This document shows, one piece after another, positions 54,567 through 63,706 of a stretch of 64,000 nt of DNA. Source of the DNA: Nitrospirales bacterium. Lineage in GTDB: Bacteria > Nitrospirota > Nitrospiria > Nitrospirales > UBA8639. The notes below the pieces were generated by a model. The model made no database searches. It saw only the letters and a program-made list of their open reading frames with translations, and was not told where the DNA came from. Within the stretch, counting starts at the first letter, position 1. Every line of letters starts with the position of its first letter. Where the stretch lies: contig BQIV01000010.1 of assembly GCA_021604005.1 (NCBI GenBank), positions 1 through 64,000 of the forward strand, written 5' to 3'. Made by a program: the position numbers and the translations under genes.

Positions 54567-55883
54567 CTATCTCATAATTCGCCAATCAGGGAGTCTGGCG
54601 GTCAGGCCAATAAACCCTTGATTCACCTTAGCAGTCCTCGATGCAGTCGCGGAGCCATCAGAAGTCTGCTTAATGTAACTGTACGAAATATTCCCACTCA
54701 GCCAAGGCAGAAGTAAGGCGCTAAACCCGACTTGGCCTTGATAACTCAGCACGTCAACCTCATTGCCTGACAACGACTTGTTTTTCGCAATGCCTCCCGC
54801 AAGGAATCCACTCACTCGTTCAGTCAGCGGATAGGACCAGGTTGCCGTACCTCGTTGAGTCAGCACACCGGTGCTAGACAACCCACCGCCAGGTGTCACA
54901 CCTTGGAAATAACTCACTCCCAACATGCCAGCTTCGAAATTTTTGGTAATATTCGCACTCGAGGTAAAGGTGATTCTGTCGGCAGACTCCGTAAATGACG
55001 CCCCCGCTCTGGCTCGAAAGTTCAGTGTTGGAGTCAACGTATGCCCGAATCCCGCCGTCACGCTGTGCGTGACCACGGTATCTCCATCGTTAATATCACT
55101 GATACTGGCCCGATAGTTTGCATTCACATTCGTCCTGGGAGAGACAATGTAACTCGTCCCAGCACCCAGGGTATGCGTTAGCGAATCATTGAGATCTGAA
55201 TCCGTGAAGGTCGTATAGCGATTGAGATAACTCGCATTGGGGATCCAACGCGGTGACATATGATATCGCACGATAACACCAGCACGATTTTGAAAGGAAT
55301 TAGACCCACGACGTCCAGTGAATACGCCTTGGTTCCCAATCGACGTACTGTTTCCTGCTATCCCACCACCACCGAACCCGCCACCAAATCCGCCACCGCC
55401 AAATCCACCAGCACGCCCTCCCTGTCCGGGTTGACCAGGCAATGGATTATCCTGATTGGCAGGATCGCCTTCAAAGGAAAACCCTTGCAAGGCAGGCGTA
55501 AAGTTAAATGATTCAACCAACCGCACTTCAAGACCTTTGTACCGCTTGGTTAAAAATGGAAGATCAATCCCAATCCTTGACCTATGAGTATAGGCATTCG
55601 TACTAGGATGGTTGACATAAAATTGGGCAACACCAAAATAGGTGCCGGACAAAATCACATCCGGACTTTCATACGCGAGCGTCAGCGATGGAATCACAAA
55701 TGTCCCGAAATCATCACGTTTATTTTTTTGACTTTCAAAAAACAGGTTATCAGTATATGTCTCGGTCACGCTGAGAGACGACTGAAGCGTGAGCGTGGCA
55801 AACAGTGGGATAGGAAATTGCAAAAACGATACACAGACGAAAACGAGAACTAGTTTTACATACGGACTTCTAAGTATGCTCAT
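54567..55883 (-). CDS. Outer-membrane beta-barrel protein, PEP-CTERM/XrtA-associated (TIGR03016-like)
   Basis: 438 residues from ATG 55883, six bases behind AGGGGGG; ATG 55889 lacks spacing. A signal peptide (1-29, ending PLFA) is followed by amphipathic beta-strands with Thr/Tyr/Asn-rich turns, for example LSVTETYTDNLFFES. Residues about 152-177 are a glycine-rich insertion (GGFGGGG repeats), likely an extracellular loop. Later strands are YHMSPRWIPNASYLNRYTTF and LSGNISYSYIKQTSDG. The protein ends LPDWRIMR and not in the usual Phe. It fits the porin-like outer-membrane family found in XrtA loci, possibly an export channel or anchor. It is the first gene of the long leftward run. Confidence 0.82.
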   Translation of the reverse strand: MSILRSPYVKLVLVFVCVSFLQFPIPLFATLTLQSSLSVTETYTDNLFFESQKNKRDDFGTFVIPSLTLAYESPDVILSGTYFGVAQFYVNHPSTNAYTHRSRIGIDLPFLTKRYKGLEVRLVESFNFTPALQGFSFEGDPANQDNPLPGQPGQGGRAGGFGGGGFGGGFGGGGIAGNSTSIGNQGVFTGRRGSNSFQNRAGVIVRYHMSPRWIPNASYLNRYTTFTDSDLNDSLTHTLGAGTSYIVSPRTNVNANYRASISDINDGDTVVTHSVTAGFGHTLTPTLNFRARAGASFTESADRITFTSSANITKNFEAGMLGVSYFQGVTPGGGLSSTGVLTQRGTATWSYPLTERVSGFLAGGIAKNKSLSGNEVDVLSYQGQVGFSALLLPWLSGNISYSYIKQTSDGSATASRTAKVNQGFIGLTARLPDWRIMR

Positions 55884-56854
55884 CACCATCCCCCCTCTTC
55901 CCTGAGGGTCCTTTTCTGAGTAATTGACAAAAGACCATTAATCGCATTTCCTGTCAAGACACACACCAGCACAGAATCATCACATGGCCAACACACCATA
56001 ATGGGACCTCCAACTAATTTGGGGGAAAGGAAGGACAGCGGTACATTTTTAAATGATTGTTGCTTAGAAACTACAGCATTCATGAAGACTCATGACTCTA
56101 ACTTTATACAATACACCATATACTTGATGAAACCAACATAATTTTTCAGTATTTGCTGCAATAAGTTCAACCATTTGGCCCCCAAAATCTTGAAATGTAG
56201 CGAGGGAACTTACTCCATATAAATAATGTAAAAAACAAGTCCACACTCACTTGAATAGACCTTCACCTACAAAATAAAATTTTCACCACATACTGACGGT
56301 TCCAAAATAAGCAGAGGGTAGCAACATATTAAATACAAGTTCAGAAACCCATCCGTGAGCCAACAGCCGTATTCAAAACCGCAAGATTCGAATCCACTCT
56401 GGCTAAATTACTCTAACTCTCATAAAATAGATGTTATGTAACACAGAAAAAGAAATGCGAACCCCTTTATGGCAAATACCCATGCGGCCCATTCCAAATT
56501 CCAACAAGGCCTTTAGGATGGTGACGAAGGCTCACGACACGCGAATAGCATGGACGTGGAAGAGATGGGTCAACAGCACCTTTGACAGACAGGTGTAGCG
56601 CAGCGTAAACGGCAAGGAGGTACCGCTACGAGACGATGAAACTCTAGCGCTTCTACATATTTCACGTGATTCACGGTTTTAAGTTCTACAATAGAGAATC
56701 CCATCACCAGCCCCTAAGCCAACAGACGCTTCATGCATCAAAACGTGAAATCCAGATGTTGAACAGCAGTATTATAATTGACAGCAATTTCATATAACGA
56801 GCTGTCTTAAAAATGTGCCAGCTTCTTGAATTGGATAAACTAATCGGAGGGCCT
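55884..56854. other. 971-bp AT-rich regulatory gap
   Basis: This is the divergent region between the long leftward EPS run and the rightward methyltransferase gene. It is clearly AT-rich and has no long conserved ORF. I looked for sigma-54 (TGGCAC-N5-TTGC) and GEMM motifs on both strands and found none. It must contain the main promoter of the EPS operon, but I cannot place it. Confidence 0.45.
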
Positions 56855-57574
56855 ATGCGTACACCTATTTCCGCATCAGACTCAGAAATTCACGATAAAC
56901 AACCTAACGTGGCTTGGCATAATCGGAAAGAGTATGGAAATGTAGAATCAAACCTTGACTTTTTACAAAAAACTGGAGTGTTGAAATCAACGATGAATGT
57001 TCTCGAGATAGGATGTGGCCATGGCACATTACTCAATCATTTAATTGGTGATGGATATCATATTACAGGCGTTGACCTTAACTATGCGCGCCTCAAACAA
57101 TGCAAATCTAGGAATGGCGCTATCCCATTAGTAAACGCCTCCGGTGAAAATCAACAATTTCGAACGGCATCTTTTGACCTTGTTTTGAGTTTTGATGTTT
57201 TTGAGCACATGCCAAATCCCGATGCCCACCTACAATCAGTTCATCAAATGTTGAAACCTCACGGATACTACCTTTTACAAACTCCAAACAAATGGACGAA
57301 TACAGTCTTTGAGACAATTCGTTGGAGAAGTTTCACTAAATGGCGACATGACCATTGCTCATTACACAATTACTGGGAGCTGACTCGTCGTATGAACAAG
57401 CATGGTTTCGACGTTCAATTTTACGATATTCCAGTTGTCAACGATTACTTTAAACAAAAAATTAACGCATACCTAGGGACCGCAGGAATAACTGCACTCA
57501 AAATCGTTAACCCTGACAAATTACCTAGGCCCTTAACTCCAAACTTTTATATAACAGCAAAAAAACGGAATTAA
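56855..57574 (+). CDS. Class I SAM-dependent methyltransferase
   Basis: 239 residues from ATG 56855, four bases behind GGAGG; a start at 56813 would lack a ribosome site. SAM motif I is VLEIGCGHGTLL at 49-60, motif II ITGVDLNY at about 67-74, and LVLSFDVFEHMPNPDAHL follows (motif post II/III), with TPNKWTNT and HDHCSLHNY near the C-terminus. The type matches UbiG/Methyltransf_11-like small-molecule enzymes, so a methylated sugar or lipid is possible. The gene is AT-rich compared with its neighbours, which suggests separate origin. Confidence 0.85.
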   Translation: MRTPISASDSEIHDKQPNVAWHNRKEYGNVESNLDFLQKTGVLKSTMNVLEIGCGHGTLLNHLIGDGYHITGVDLNYARLKQCKSRNGAIPLVNASGENQQFRTASFDLVLSFDVFEHMPNPDAHLQSVHQMLKPHGYYLLQTPNKWTNTVFETIRWRSFTKWRHDHCSLHNYWELTRRMNKHGFDVQFYDIPVVNDYFKQKINAYLGTAGITALKIVNPDKLPRPLTPNFYITAKKRN

Positions 57575-58187
57575 TCAAGAATCTTCTTCGCCGCCAGCTT
57601 GAAGGCAAATCGTTATATTTACACCTAAAAGCCGTCCTTGTCTGCGATGGCGGCGTCAGCCGCGTGCTCGAATCATCAGGAATTGGTCCTCGTCGCATTG
57701 ATCGACTATCGCGAATCTAAAAAAGCCTAAGGACTTTCAACACGGTGTCAAACGCTTTAAACATCGGAAGGTTATACCCACTTGGATTGACTGACAATGC
57801 TTGACGTTGCCTATCACGTATTGGATGGCAAACTTGCACAAGGTGGTGCTTTATCGTTTCGGCATAACTGAATCGGCTATAGCCATGCTTGTAATGATTC
57901 GTGACGCCGTGGCCGTTTTCTTCGCTCTACCGGTCGCTATCGGTCTTGGCTTGCAATAATTGAAAGACTTCTGTTTCAAACAAAAGAAAGGCAAATGAGA
58001 ACGGAACACAACCAACATCATACCCAATGTTAGTATTTCGCACTCAAATAGCTCAATGCCAAGAAAAGGTCTTTACAATAAATCTTAAAACAGGCAGGTA
58101 TAGGCTACAACGACATTGACAGAATGAAGAAGGGTGCACGTGAGGCCCCTTACTTCGTTTGCCGTGCATTTACTCAATAAATCTAGC
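57575..58187. other. 613-bp intergenic region between convergent genes
   Basis: Contains the long variant of the palindromic repeat (57706-57882). The remainder has no recognised gene; a short open stretch at about 57583-57720 is unconvincing. Confidence 0.4.
57706..57882 (+). repeat. Palindromic repeat element, long variant (177 bp)
   Basis: The left end CTATCGCGAATCTAA and the right end AACTGAATCGGCTATAG match the family ends, and AGGACTTTC...TCAAACGC matches the interior of copy 2, but about 80 bp are inserted before the right end. It is either a composite or an older, longer form. Confidence 0.6.
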
Positions 58188-59204
58188 TTAATCCAACCAA
58201 CCCTGAGCACGATACCAATTAAATATTTTTTCGACTTCAGCTTCAAACCTTAACCGAGGACGGTACCCCAATTCACGTTTTGCTTTGGAGGTATCAAATG
58301 AACGTGTTTTGGTAAAAAAATCTACACGCCGCCTATGCAGTATCGGCTCAACACCAATAGGCCTGCAGATAGACTCGGTAAGTGAACCAAGCAGTTGAAT
58401 GGGTAAAGCAGGCACTTTGAAAGGCCATGGCTTCACACCTGCGATGCGACTAATCGTCACAACTAATTCAGCGATAGAAACTGGCCGTTCTCCTGCAAAA
58501 ATGTAGGTCTGCCCCTTGGCTTCCTCTTTTTCAGCCGCTAAGAGAAACCCATCAACTAAATCATCCACGTCAACCCAATGCGTCAGTGTTTTGCCATCTC
58601 CAATAATAGGAAACCGGCGATGCGCTACCCCTTTATAGAGTTTTAACGTTCTCATATCTCCCTGTCCCCAGATCATGGCAGGCCGCACAATCGTCCCTTC
58701 AACACGGCCAGAGGCAAACCGTTCACGAGCCAATTTCTCGCCTTCGCATTTCGTTAACTGATAAATATCTCCTGGACGATAGGCTTCGTCTTCCGCTGCA
58801 GGAGGCTGTGGGATATGGCTGTGCACTCCCACCGTACTGCAGTGGAGAACGCGTTGCACTGAGGCATGCTCTGCGGCATCAAGAATGTTCCGGGTGCCTT
58901 CGACGTTAATATCATAATACACACGATCCCCGTGTTTTGCCGAACGAAATAACGCCGCAATATGAAAGATATATTCCATATACTTAACCGCATCATACAC
59001 CGCCGGTTGATCCGTGATATCTCCATAGAGCACTTCAACTCCAAGCGACTTCAGACCTTCGACAACCTCTTGATCACTACTTTTTCGCACAAGTACACGA
59101 ACACGTGCTCCATCGTTCACCAACCGGCGGGTTAAATGCCCACCCACAAAACCTGTCGCGCCCGTAACCAGCACACGCTTTTCAACAAGACGGTCCAGCT
59201 TCAT
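58188..59204 (-). CDS. Extended SDR: NAD-dependent epimerase/dehydratase-like
   Basis: 338 residues. GATGFVGG at 15-22, HCST with Ser at 121-124, and Tyr148/Lys152 in YQLTK. RPAMIWGQGDMRTLKLYKG and LTHWVDVDDLVDGFL complete the sugar-nucleotide or steroid-type SDR pattern. The ending ELGYRPRLRFEAEVEKIFNWY is usual for epimerases of the 3-beta-HSD/HpnA-like branch. It could reduce or epimerise a sugar nucleotide or act on a lipid precursor. It lies alone in the locus between long gaps. Confidence 0.82.
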   Translation of the reverse strand: MKLDRLVEKRVLVTGATGFVGGHLTRRLVNDGARVRVLVRKSSDQEVVEGLKSLGVEVLYGDITDQPAVYDAVKYMEYIFHIAALFRSAKHGDRVYYDINVEGTRNILDAAEHASVQRVLHCSTVGVHSHIPQPPAAEDEAYRPGDIYQLTKCEGEKLARERFASGRVEGTIVRPAMIWGQGDMRTLKLYKGVAHRRFPIIGDGKTLTHWVDVDDLVDGFLLAAEKEEAKGQTYIFAGERPVSIAELVVTISRIAGVKPWPFKVPALPIQLLGSLTESICRPIGVEPILHRRRVDFFTKTRSFDTSKAKRELGYRPRLRFEAEVEKIFNWYRAQGWLD

Positions 59205-59340
59205 ATTGTTGTCATCTTTCTAGAGTTTCTTTGTGTACCTATGTGTACGTTGCGTCATACAATTTGCAGAAAACTTGAGCTGTACCCACCGAGCATTTGA
59301 GAATTCTTGCAGACATCTCATACGAGGCATTCTTTATCAT

Positions 59341-59436
59341 GCCATGCCGTTCCACATCACTTCTAACAGTTACTGCCTATGATTATCACGGTGTGAGAAG
59401 ACGTCATTAAGTGGAATTTATTTGGGTTCGTTATAA
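59341..59436 (-). repeat. Palindromic repeat element, degenerate copy (96 bp)
   Basis: Reading right to left, the left end TTATAACGAACCCAAATAAA is at 59417-59436 and the other end holds CCGTTCCACATCACTTC (59347-59363), matching the copy at 63331. The outer CTATAG at the 59341 end has decayed. Confidence 0.5.
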
Positions 59437-59512
59437 TCCGGCACTCACATCTGCAGGCCATCACTTGTGAGATTCATCAGGGAAAACAGCAGGGAACTGG
59501 GAGTAGCGGCGA

Positions 59513-59608
59513 ATATAACGATATCCTAATACATTCCAGTTGAGCCACGATGACTTTCCCCCGGTATGAAGGACTTCATGGTACGGAAGTTCATGGAATC
59601 GGCTATTG
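59513..59608 (+). repeat. Palindromic repeat element, degenerate copy (96 bp)
   Basis: The left end ATATAACGATATCCTAATAC keeps the pattern of copy 2, the interior CCAGTTGAGCCACGATGACT follows copy 2, and the right end TACGGAAGTTCATGGAATCG runs on to GGCTATTG at 59601-59608. The ends are mutated but the length and orientation are kept. Confidence 0.55.
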
Positions 59609-59763
59609 CTCCGCGCAATACCGTGATTCAAGGAGCGGACGTTATTCGTATAGTAGACAACCGGCCATGTCCAATAATATGGCAACACATCCCGAATGAT
59701 GATAGCACAAGCACGGACAAGAATCTTCTTTGGGCCTCTCAGTAGGCGAGAACACTATGTGAC

Positions 59764-60954
59764 TTATGGTGTCGAAAGGTAGGTACACAGATTGTCGGCA
59801 ACAAGACGAGCGGCAAGATCATGACCTGTTTCATTCCAATGTCCTGCGCCCATTCGATAGTTTGGAAAACCATGCAGATATTCCTGCTGTTCATCGGCAT
59901 ATTGCTGAAAAGCATACACGAGCGGGATAACCGGCACATGCAGGCTTTCACCAAGTTTCATGATTCGTTGTTCAGGGTAATCTAATGTCTCAACGTCAAG
60001 ACGCTGTCGTAAGGCTTGTCGCTGAATAGGATCAACTTGACTGGGGTTGGTGACCAGCATCCAATATGGCTGGGCATTATGCTCCAGGACTTCCTGATTA
60101 AGTAAACCAAGAATATCTTCTGTCAAGGCCCAGGCTTCCTGATGCACAGGAAGACGAGGAGGAGCATAGACCCACTCCGACAGGCCAGTTTCCTTAAACG
60201 CATAGTCGGTATTGCGTTGAACGCGCCAGTTGCTAAACACACGAACAGCCTGATTGAGCATTTCAAGGGTGCGAGAATATTGGACCCCAGCGAGCAGCAT
60301 TCGATCCTTAAATGAGAGGAACGTCCAGTTTCTAAAAGACGTGTCCAGCTTCAATTCGCCATCCTTCCGATAATAAAATGGACGTCGAATATCAGGACAT
60401 TTTCCACCTTCGCAGGTATTGATCTTTGGGAAATTATCCACTAAGTCGTTACCATGGAAAAAGGCCGTCAGCACCATATCGGGACTATACGGCCACACAT
60501 GATACTTGAGGGTGAGGAGTTCATCCGTTGTGGAATAACCACCTTGCCCAAACCCCAATGTCTCAATCTTTTGGTACGGATCCGTATCGCAGACTTGAAG
60601 GTAGTCTTCCAATCGCCGCACAAATGAATCCTCGAGCGCAACCTGACGCGCTTCCATATACGAATCGCCCAACACTGCAATCCGATAGATACCAGGCTTC
60701 TTTTCCACAACATGCTCACGATCCCGAAAGCCGGCGGAATTGATCCGAATATATGCCGCTCCCTCAGAGCGATACCATCCCTCTTTTCCAGGCACCAACC
60801 CTTTCCCTCTGATTGGGTCATACATATGAAAAACAGGATATGATATCCCCAGGACTCGCAAACTTGCCTCAACAAGAGTCAAGGAGATAATGCCGCACAA
60901 GCACAAGACCGTAAAAATAATCCCTGCCTTTCGATAGGAGCCCTTCCTTTTCAT
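59764..60954 (-). CDS. Membrane-anchored SGNH/GDSL hydrolase
   Basis: 396 residues. A signal-anchor lies at about 10-30. Block I is canonical, VLGDSYMEA with Ser98. FGQGGYSTTDELL is the block II region, FHGNDLVD with Asn168 is block III, and GAGHWNETGH has His372 and His378 as the block V-type histidine. A TPFG-like insert is absent. In AlgX/AlgJ-like enzymes this fold O-acetylates exported polymers in the periplasm, so acyl transfer or removal on EPS is plausible. The start ATG at 60954 is near a weak ribosome site. Confidence 0.82.
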   Translation of the reverse strand: MKRKGSYRKAGIIFTVLCLCGIISLTLVEASLRVLGISYPVFHMYDPIRGKGLVPGKEGWYRSEGAAYIRINSAGFRDREHVVEKKPGIYRIAVLGDSYMEARQVALEDSFVRRLEDYLQVCDTDPYQKIETLGFGQGGYSTTDELLTLKYHVWPYSPDMVLTAFFHGNDLVDNFPKINTCEGGKCPDIRRPFYYRKDGELKLDTSFRNWTFLSFKDRMLLAGVQYSRTLEMLNQAVRVFSNWRVQRNTDYAFKETGLSEWVYAPPRLPVHQEAWALTEDILGLLNQEVLEHNAQPYWMLVTNPSQVDPIQRQALRQRLDVETLDYPEQRIMKLGESLHVPVIPLVYAFQQYADEQQEYLHGFPNYRMGAGHWNETGHDLAARLVADNLCTYLSTP

Positions 60955-61366
60955 TATTTTCCCCTGATTTAGTAAGAACAGTCGTCTACGTAGATGTTAA
61001 TCGGAGTATTCAGATACTTGTTTGAATAAATCATAGCATGAACGATATATTACTTCGCGCCTCAATTCCCGGACGGTCACAACAACACAAAGCTTCTTGT
61101 TAGAAAAAATGCCCATCAGACCGTTGTATGCCAATTCAAACGCAACGAAAAGTATTTACACTTAGTAAATACAACTCAACAATTCAGTAAAAGTAACGCT
61201 GACATGAGTAGTCCGACCGCCAATCCGTCAATTCCTAAAATAGTTTGAAGAACCTCTTGCATGATTTGTAAGAGAGACCATTCGATTACCGCGTGAACAC
61301 GCCAAGTCCCACGTCAAAAATACTCGCAACCTTCCTTGGCATTCGACTTGTCGATCATCCCATAGA
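60955..61366. other. 412-bp intergenic stretch with an 8-bp inverted repeat
   Basis: GTATTTAC (61152-61159) and GTAAATAC (61165-61172) form an 8-bp inverted repeat that could be an operator, about 200 bp upstream of the SGNH hydrolase. A 28-residue ORF at 61176-61262 on the minus strand is unproven. Nothing else is seen. Confidence 0.3.
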
Positions 61367-63058
61367 CTAGAAACGCTCTACCGATCGAATCGAAAGTTTT
61401 GTTGGAGCCTTAGGTGATACAGTATCAGCCTTCCCCCTGGTGAGGAGCAACACGGTATCCCCTGAAATGGGAGAATGCAGCGTTCTCGATGCTCCACCAT
61501 TTACCTTGCCGCCATCTTTCGTAGACCCGGATATTGGATTATACCAAAGGACATCAAAAGTATTTGCCCCCCCAGCGTCAGACAGGTCGATGGTAATGTC
61601 TCCACCATTTTCGTCATAGACTACATATTCAAGCCCTTCCTTCCCTGACGCGATCTGCCGGGCATTCTTTGAAACCAGGTGATTCAACTGTTTGTATTGA
61701 CGGTACCGAGTGTTGGAATAGAAGAAATCAAACATCCGACGAATGTCCGGACTGGCCGTTCCTTTCCCAGGATTCCAATTGTTCCATTCTGAATACAAAG
61801 GCATAACTCCAGCCATCTGAATTCCCCATGCAGCTCGACGAACCTCCACTCTATTGCGAGGTTGCCCCCACGTTCCCGAGATATTTTCCCAAATATCTTC
61901 GGACCCAATAATTGGCTTATTGAGGAATGGTAATCCAACTCCACCTGAAGCATTACAACTTCCTTGCTGTTGACCAGTTCTACGGGAGTTAGCCGCAAAA
62001 ACATCTCTGACCTTTCCTGAGGCAGTTGCGAGCGAAGCCTGTCGCATAGAAAAATCTAGCCAGCCGGTATAGCGAGTATCTGAGCAGTCGTGAATCGTTA
62101 AAAGCCTTTGAAACGGATCCCAACGCTGAAGCTGCATCATGATCTGACTCACCTCTGAAGCACTCCAAATATCCGACCATTCCCAGACAGGACTCCAACC
62201 AAAGAAGTTATAATACGCGCTATATCTGGCCACAAAGTGACGAAGAAAAACCTTGAAGGTCTTAAAATCATATTGTGACTTTTGTGCAATAATGCTAAAG
62301 GGGATAACATACACTTTGCTCTTTTTCGCATGTTCAATAATGTCTTCCCACGCTCGCCATACAGAAATATCAAACGTTTTCTTATCAGTAGTATTCAACC
62401 AAAAAGAACGATTACCATACGCATCGGATCTTACCTTCTTCCGATCTCCCGATAGCCGTATCATCGTGAAATTATAGTCTTTGCCTATTAAACGAGTATT
62501 CATCACATTTTTTATGTTCTTCAATTCCGTCACGATGTTGGGAGTTTTTCTCGCCTCATCAAGCATAATATGGTGAATATCATAGCCACGAAAATGAAAA
62601 GGGTTACCCCTAGCATCGTCAAAATACCATGAATTGTCGGAGGCAACCTTTAGAGGTCCTGGCAATCCAGTATCCACAACTTGAAAACTGCCAGAATCTC
62701 CAGACGTGCCATCCGTCCAGCGATAGGTGTACGTCCATGTACCAACCTTGTCCGGCATAAATCGGAGCTTCCACACATCTCCGTTTTGCCCACCATTGCC
62801 GTTACCATCATAAAACCCAAAAAAATTAAAATTCTTTCCACTTGGAGAAGTAAATGTTGCCTGTAATTCAATGACATTGTAGTCAAACGGGTTTGAATAC
62901 TTTTTAGAATTTGTCACGTGATGTTCCCACACATCATACATTCCGACCTGATTCATACCCCATGCAACGCTCTGCATCATAATCACAGCGATAGCGGTCC
63001 CTAGAACAAGGGCAAAGCTCTGGCGAAAATATATAAAACGCTTAGTGTTTATCTTCAC
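61367..63058 (-). CDS. Secreted DUF5060 + glycoside-hydrolase-like (DUF4038) protein
   Basis: 563 residues from GTG 63058, behind AGGAG with 7-base spacing. A signal peptide spans 1-33. Residues 38-128 are an Ig-like DUF5060 domain with MYDVWEHHV and VWKLRFMPDKVGTWTYTY. Residues about 135-455 form a TIM-barrel-like domain with FHFRGYDIHHI, WSPVWEWSDIW (a likely acidic pair) and IIGSEDIWENISGTWG. Residues 465-550 are a beta-sandwich with NTFDVLWYNPISG, similar to the domain found C-terminal in DUF4038 proteins. It may cleave the EPS for turnover or remodelling; substrate unknown. No anchor is seen. Confidence 0.8.
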   Translation of the reverse strand: MKINTKRFIYFRQSFALVLGTAIAVIMMQSVAWGMNQVGMYDVWEHHVTNSKKYSNPFDYNVIELQATFTSPSGKNFNFFGFYDGNGNGGQNGDVWKLRFMPDKVGTWTYTYRWTDGTSGDSGSFQVVDTGLPGPLKVASDNSWYFDDARGNPFHFRGYDIHHIMLDEARKTPNIVTELKNIKNVMNTRLIGKDYNFTMIRLSGDRKKVRSDAYGNRSFWLNTTDKKTFDISVWRAWEDIIEHAKKSKVYVIPFSIIAQKSQYDFKTFKVFLRHFVARYSAYYNFFGWSPVWEWSDIWSASEVSQIMMQLQRWDPFQRLLTIHDCSDTRYTGWLDFSMRQASLATASGKVRDVFAANSRRTGQQQGSCNASGGVGLPFLNKPIIGSEDIWENISGTWGQPRNRVEVRRAAWGIQMAGVMPLYSEWNNWNPGKGTASPDIRRMFDFFYSNTRYRQYKQLNHLVSKNARQIASGKEGLEYVVYDENGGDITIDLSDAGGANTFDVLWYNPISGSTKDGGKVNGGASRTLHSPISGDTVLLLTRGKADTVSPKAPTKLSIRSVERF

Positions 63059-63706
63059 GATGATACTCCTACAACAGGTGGGTATTCAGTAAGACGATGA
63101 TCGATTGCCTAGAATCGAAGATGTGCAACACATCTCTGCTGCCTTGTATACATTCACCATTCGGTCACTTCATGTATTTCTTAACTTTCGATACACAACA
63201 GAGAGCAAGCTCTCAATGACTCCACTAATTCCACAAATCCGTGACAATCCTGGCAGGAATTAAAAAAATGTGCGACAATGCTATCCGCTTGACGATATAC
63301 CAATGACTGTAAAGTACTCACAGGTCATCACTATAGCCGTTCCAATATACTTCCGTCTGTACGACGTGTGTTTTTGCACTGTGCACATGATGTAAATTCG
63401 GCTGGAAGTTATTTGGTTTCGCTATAGCCCTCAATTGCATCGGATATATAAAAATCTTCTCCGCAAGCAACGGGTACTCAGGGGACATGCTGCATGCCGT
63501 TTTGATTGATGAAGACACAAGAGGGTGAAACACGGGGGCAAACATATGTGAAACGTGGCACAGAAGAGTGTGGAGCAATCCATTTCCTCGTCAACTGCGC
63601 ACGTTCGCCAAGTGAACATGTGATGAGGAGCTCAACACAGTTACGCCACGACGACCTAACACGTGTACGTCCCAAAATTATTCGTACATCGGTGACAGTT
63701 TTAGGT
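63059..63706. other. 648-bp intergenic region containing a palindromic repeat
   Basis: Contains the repeat at 63331-63427. The stretch 63430-63700 holds overlapping open frames that look spurious. Nothing else is recognised. Confidence 0.4.
63331..63427 (-). repeat. 97-bp palindromic repeat element, copy in reverse orientation
   Basis: Begins CTATAGCCGTTCCAATATAC and ends at 63427 with TTTGGTTTCGCTATAG, so it is the inverted form of copies 1 and 2 with exactly the same length. The interior sequence differs. Confidence 0.75.

Larger units (their letters stand above)
59205..59763. other. 559-bp intergenic region with two palindromic repeats
   Basis: Two copies of the repeat (59341-59436 and 59513-59608) lie in opposite orientation here. 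Outside them nothing is recognised. Confidence 0.4.

Noticed and set aside
55883-56083. 66-codon ORF ending at the start of the outer-membrane protein gene
   Set aside because: It overlaps the ATG at 55883 by one base, but has no ribosome site, no domain and a composition like random sequence. A leader role cannot be shown.
57583-57720. Open stretch of about 45 codons after the methyltransferase gene
   Set aside because: Different frame from the methyltransferase, no start or ribosome site, and no recognisable family; partly overlaps the repeat element.
61176-61262. 28-residue minus-strand ORF with one hydrophobic helix
   Set aside because: No ribosome site and no family match; could be chance. 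Comparative conservation would be needed.
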